A stretch of DNA of 64,000 nt from DASSJT01 sp963715025 (lineage in GTDB: Bacteria > Actinomycetota > Actinomycetes > Actinomycetales > Dermatophilaceae): the NCBI GenBank assembly GCA_963715025.1, contig CAVQQQ010000002.1, positions 558,001 through 622,000 of the forward strand. Direction: 5' to 3'. Shown one piece after another: positions 62,351 to 64,000 of this stretch. Made by a program: the position numbers and the translations under genes. Within the stretch, counting starts at the first letter, position 1. The number at the start of each line of letters is the position of its first letter. The notes under the pieces were generated by a model. It saw nothing but the letters and a program-made list of their open reading frames with translations. It ran no database searches and was not told the DNA's origin.

Positions 62351-63970
62351 TCAGGAGCCGAGCGCGCCCGCGTCGAAGACCGTGCGGCCGCGGACGACAG
62401 TGCGCAGGGTCGCCGGCGCTGGCGCCCCCGGGCTCAGGTCCGGGAGGCCGGGAGTGCCCGACCTTGGATCGGTGCTCCACGCCTGGATGCGGTCGTCCGG
62501 GGCCTGGACCACCAGGTCGCCCACCTGCCAGACAGCGAAGGTCGCCGGCAGGCCGAGGTCGAGGTAGCCGCGCCCGTCGATGCCGGCTGCCCGCCACGCC
62601 CCGCGCGTATGGGCAAGGAAGGCCGACCGGGCCGATATGCGCTGCCCGCTCTGGTGATGGTTGACGCATGCGCGGATCGCCTCCCATGGCGCGAATGGCG
62701 TTACGGGAGAGTCGGATCCGAGCGCTACCGTCATTCCCTCAGCCAGCATCGTGGCGAAGGGGTTCATGCCTTCGGCTCGAGCCGGCCCCAGCCGCACGGC
62801 ATACATGCCCCCTCCCCCACCCCACAGCGCGTCAAAGGCCGGCTGCACGCTGGCAGTCACCCCGAGGGCCACCAGCCGGCGCACGCCGTCGGCGGCGACC
62901 ATCTCCACGTGCTCCAGTCGGTGGCGTGCGCGGCGGACCCGCTCGGCGCCGACCAGCGCAGCGGCAGCCTCGAAGCCCGCGATCGCGATGTCGACCCCTG
63001 CGTCGCCGATCACGTGGAAACCGGCCTGGATGCCGGCCAGCGAGCAGCCAGCGACATGGTCGCGCACCTGCTCGACGGTCAGGTAGGCGTTTCCGATCTG
63101 CCCCGGCGCATCCGCGTACGGCGCGCGCAGGTGAGCGGTGCGGGAACCGATCGACCCATCGATGTCGAGGTCCCCGGCCAGGCCGTGCGCCGCGTGCAGC
63201 GTGGTCAGGTCGCGGGCCTGTTGCTCGTCCGCAGCCAGCTCGGCCCAATAGCCGAGGGTCTGCGGTCCGTCGCCACGCTCACCCGCGGCGAGGACGTCGG
63301 CGAAGTCGTCCGCCGAGGACAGGTGCGGACCCCCGTTCTCGTGGAGCAGCCCGATCCCGGCGGCGGCCGCAGACCGCAGCGCCAGGTCGATGTCGTCCCG
63401 ACGCTGCGATGGGGTCACCGCCGAGGTGAACGCGTCACGGGCGGCGTGGTGGGCCTCACGCGTGACGAGGCCGTCGCCCAGCCACCCGGGCAGGCCGGCT
63501 GCACCGCTAGCGGCGGCGAGCGCCGAGGAGATGACCGCGGAGTGGCCGTCGACCCGCGGACTGTAGACGACTCCTCCGAAGGAGGCCCGGTCCAGCTCGA
63601 GGGCGGTGTGCGGGCGCGGCTCGGGCCAGCCGCCCTCGTCCCAATGGGGGGCGTAGAGCGGGCGGCCGCCGCCGGTCCGTGCGCCGGACTCGATCCGGAC
63701 GAGCACGTCGTCGCGGGTCTGCGCCGAGCCGAGGTCGATGCCGCGCAGTCCGGCACCGGTCTGGGAGAGATGGGCGTGGGCGTCGACAAACGCCGGTGTC
63801 ACCAGAGAGCCGTCGAGCTCGACGACCTCGTCGACTGAGCCGGCATGCGCCGCCGCGGCGTCGTCTCCCCCGATCCAGGCGATGGTGCCCGTGGCGTCGT
63901 CGACCACCATCGCGTTGGCGAACGGGTCGATCGGCGAATAGACGAATCCGCCGCGGTACAGGCTGGTCAC
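62351..63970 (-). CDS. Amidohydrolase family protein (YtcJ-like)
   Basis: 539 aa. Metal-dependent TIM-barrel amidohydrolase: VTPAFVDAHAHLSQTG (HxH), AGFHVIGDAGVDIAIAGF (His), RHRLEHVEMVAADGVRR (His) and LGSDSPVTPFAPWEAIR (Asp). This fits the YtcJ/NfdA-like group that hydrolyses N-acyl or formamide bonds. GTG 63970 is preferred over TTG 63979; a TAGGGT box lies 8 nt upstream. It is the gene before kamD on the same strand, 97 nt away, so a link to lysine or acyl-amino-acid breakdown is plausible but unproven. Confidence 0.83.
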   Translation of the reverse strand: MTSLYRGGFVYSPIDPFANAMVVDDATGTIAWIGGDDAAAAHAGSVDEVVELDGSLVTPAFVDAHAHLSQTGAGLRGIDLGSAQTRDDVLVRIESGARTGGGRPLYAPHWDEGGWPEPRPHTALELDRASFGGVVYSPRVDGHSAVISSALAAASGAAGLPGWLGDGLVTREAHHAARDAFTSAVTPSQRRDDIDLALRSAAAAGIGLLHENGGPHLSSADDFADVLAAGERGDGPQTLGYWAELAADEQQARDLTTLHAAHGLAGDLDIDGSIGSRTAHLRAPYADAPGQIGNAYLTVEQVRDHVAGCSLAGIQAGFHVIGDAGVDIAIAGFEAAAALVGAERVRRARHRLEHVEMVAADGVRRLVALGVTASVQPAFDALWGGGGGMYAVRLGPARAEGMNPFATMLAEGMTVALGSDSPVTPFAPWEAIRACVNHHQSGQRISARSAFLAHTRGAWRAAGIDGRGYLDLGLPATFAVWQVGDLVVQAPDDRIQAWSTDPRSGTPGLPDLSPGAPAPATLRTVVRGRTVFDAGALGS

Positions 63971-64000
63971 GTGCAGCAACCCTAGACGCCGCCCGGAGCC

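Overview
The window is GC-rich, gene-dense DNA from an actinobacterium, most likely Micrococcales and possibly Intrasporangiaceae (family placement is inference). The evidence is gene order: xerD-parA-scpA-scpB-rluB-tyrA-cmk-(plsC)-der, pgsA-DUF881-sbp-DUF881-gcvH-garA-ftsR-bfn-merR-gcvP, sbcC-sbcD, rbpA, lnt-ppm, F420/FMN enzymes and many GTG starts. Several genes have a TANNNT box 6-7 nt before the start codon, the pattern of leaderless actinobacterial promoters.

Layout. 1-9.3 kb is a chromosome-maintenance and translation block: XerD, ParA, the ScpA/ScpB condensin partners, RluB, prephenate dehydrogenase, a small HTH/Clp-N-domain module with a well formed operator-promoter, an F420-type PPOX enzyme, Cmk, a decayed plsC and Der. 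A tRNA-Pro(GGG) at 9.39 kb carries an integrated element. A 43-bp piece of the tRNA, from the anticodon loop to the 3' end, is repeated at 19815-19857, so 9463-19857 is a 10.4-kb insertion. It holds a 5'-truncated IS481-type transposase, an older decayed copy of part of the same IS, a broken integrase, an excisionase-like HTH gene, a RepA-like AAA ATPase followed by an iteron-like repeat array, small phage/plasmid-type genes, an ABC-2 transporter pair, a broken IS3-family transposase and an unrecognised gene with a PLD-like HDR motif beside the right att site. The broken integrase and repeated IS damage suggest the element is stranded.

19.9-28.1 kb is accessory and signalling: an alpha/beta hydrolase fused to a class III cyclase domain, a SHOCT membrane protein, a GNAT, a zinc alcohol dehydrogenase, an NTF2-like protein, a MASE1-PP2C-HATPase protein coupled to a STAS anti-anti-sigma factor, and an AHSA1-like protein. 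28.2-37.7 kb is the conserved pgsA-DUF881-garA-gcv block, with a glycine riboswitch before gcvP. 37.8-47.9 kb holds SbcCD, a GCS2-type ligase, a histidine phosphatase, DUF1697, OsmC and TsaC-like proteins and a luciferase-like monooxygenase/FMN reductase pair. 47.9-51.8 kb is a decay zone containing a cupin fragment, a YefM/YoeB remnant and a broken Ca2+/H+ antiporter, around a TetR-SDR pair and a small SSB-like gene. 51.9-59 kb holds a GNAT, a VanY-type peptidase, an Atg22/UMF1-type MFS protein, RbpA with a SigR-like promoter, FxsA and the Ppm/Lnt lipoprotein-mannosylation pair. 59.4-64 kb is a lysine-fermentation-type operon, kamD-kamE-kal, next to a YtcJ-like amidohydrolase.

The signals most worth following are the tRNA-Pro element with its iteron-like array and unknown cargo gene, the twin operator/leaderless promoter of the HTH-ClpN module, and a heptamer, GTATGCC/GGCATAC, that I count about 34 times against roughly 6-7 expected from composition.
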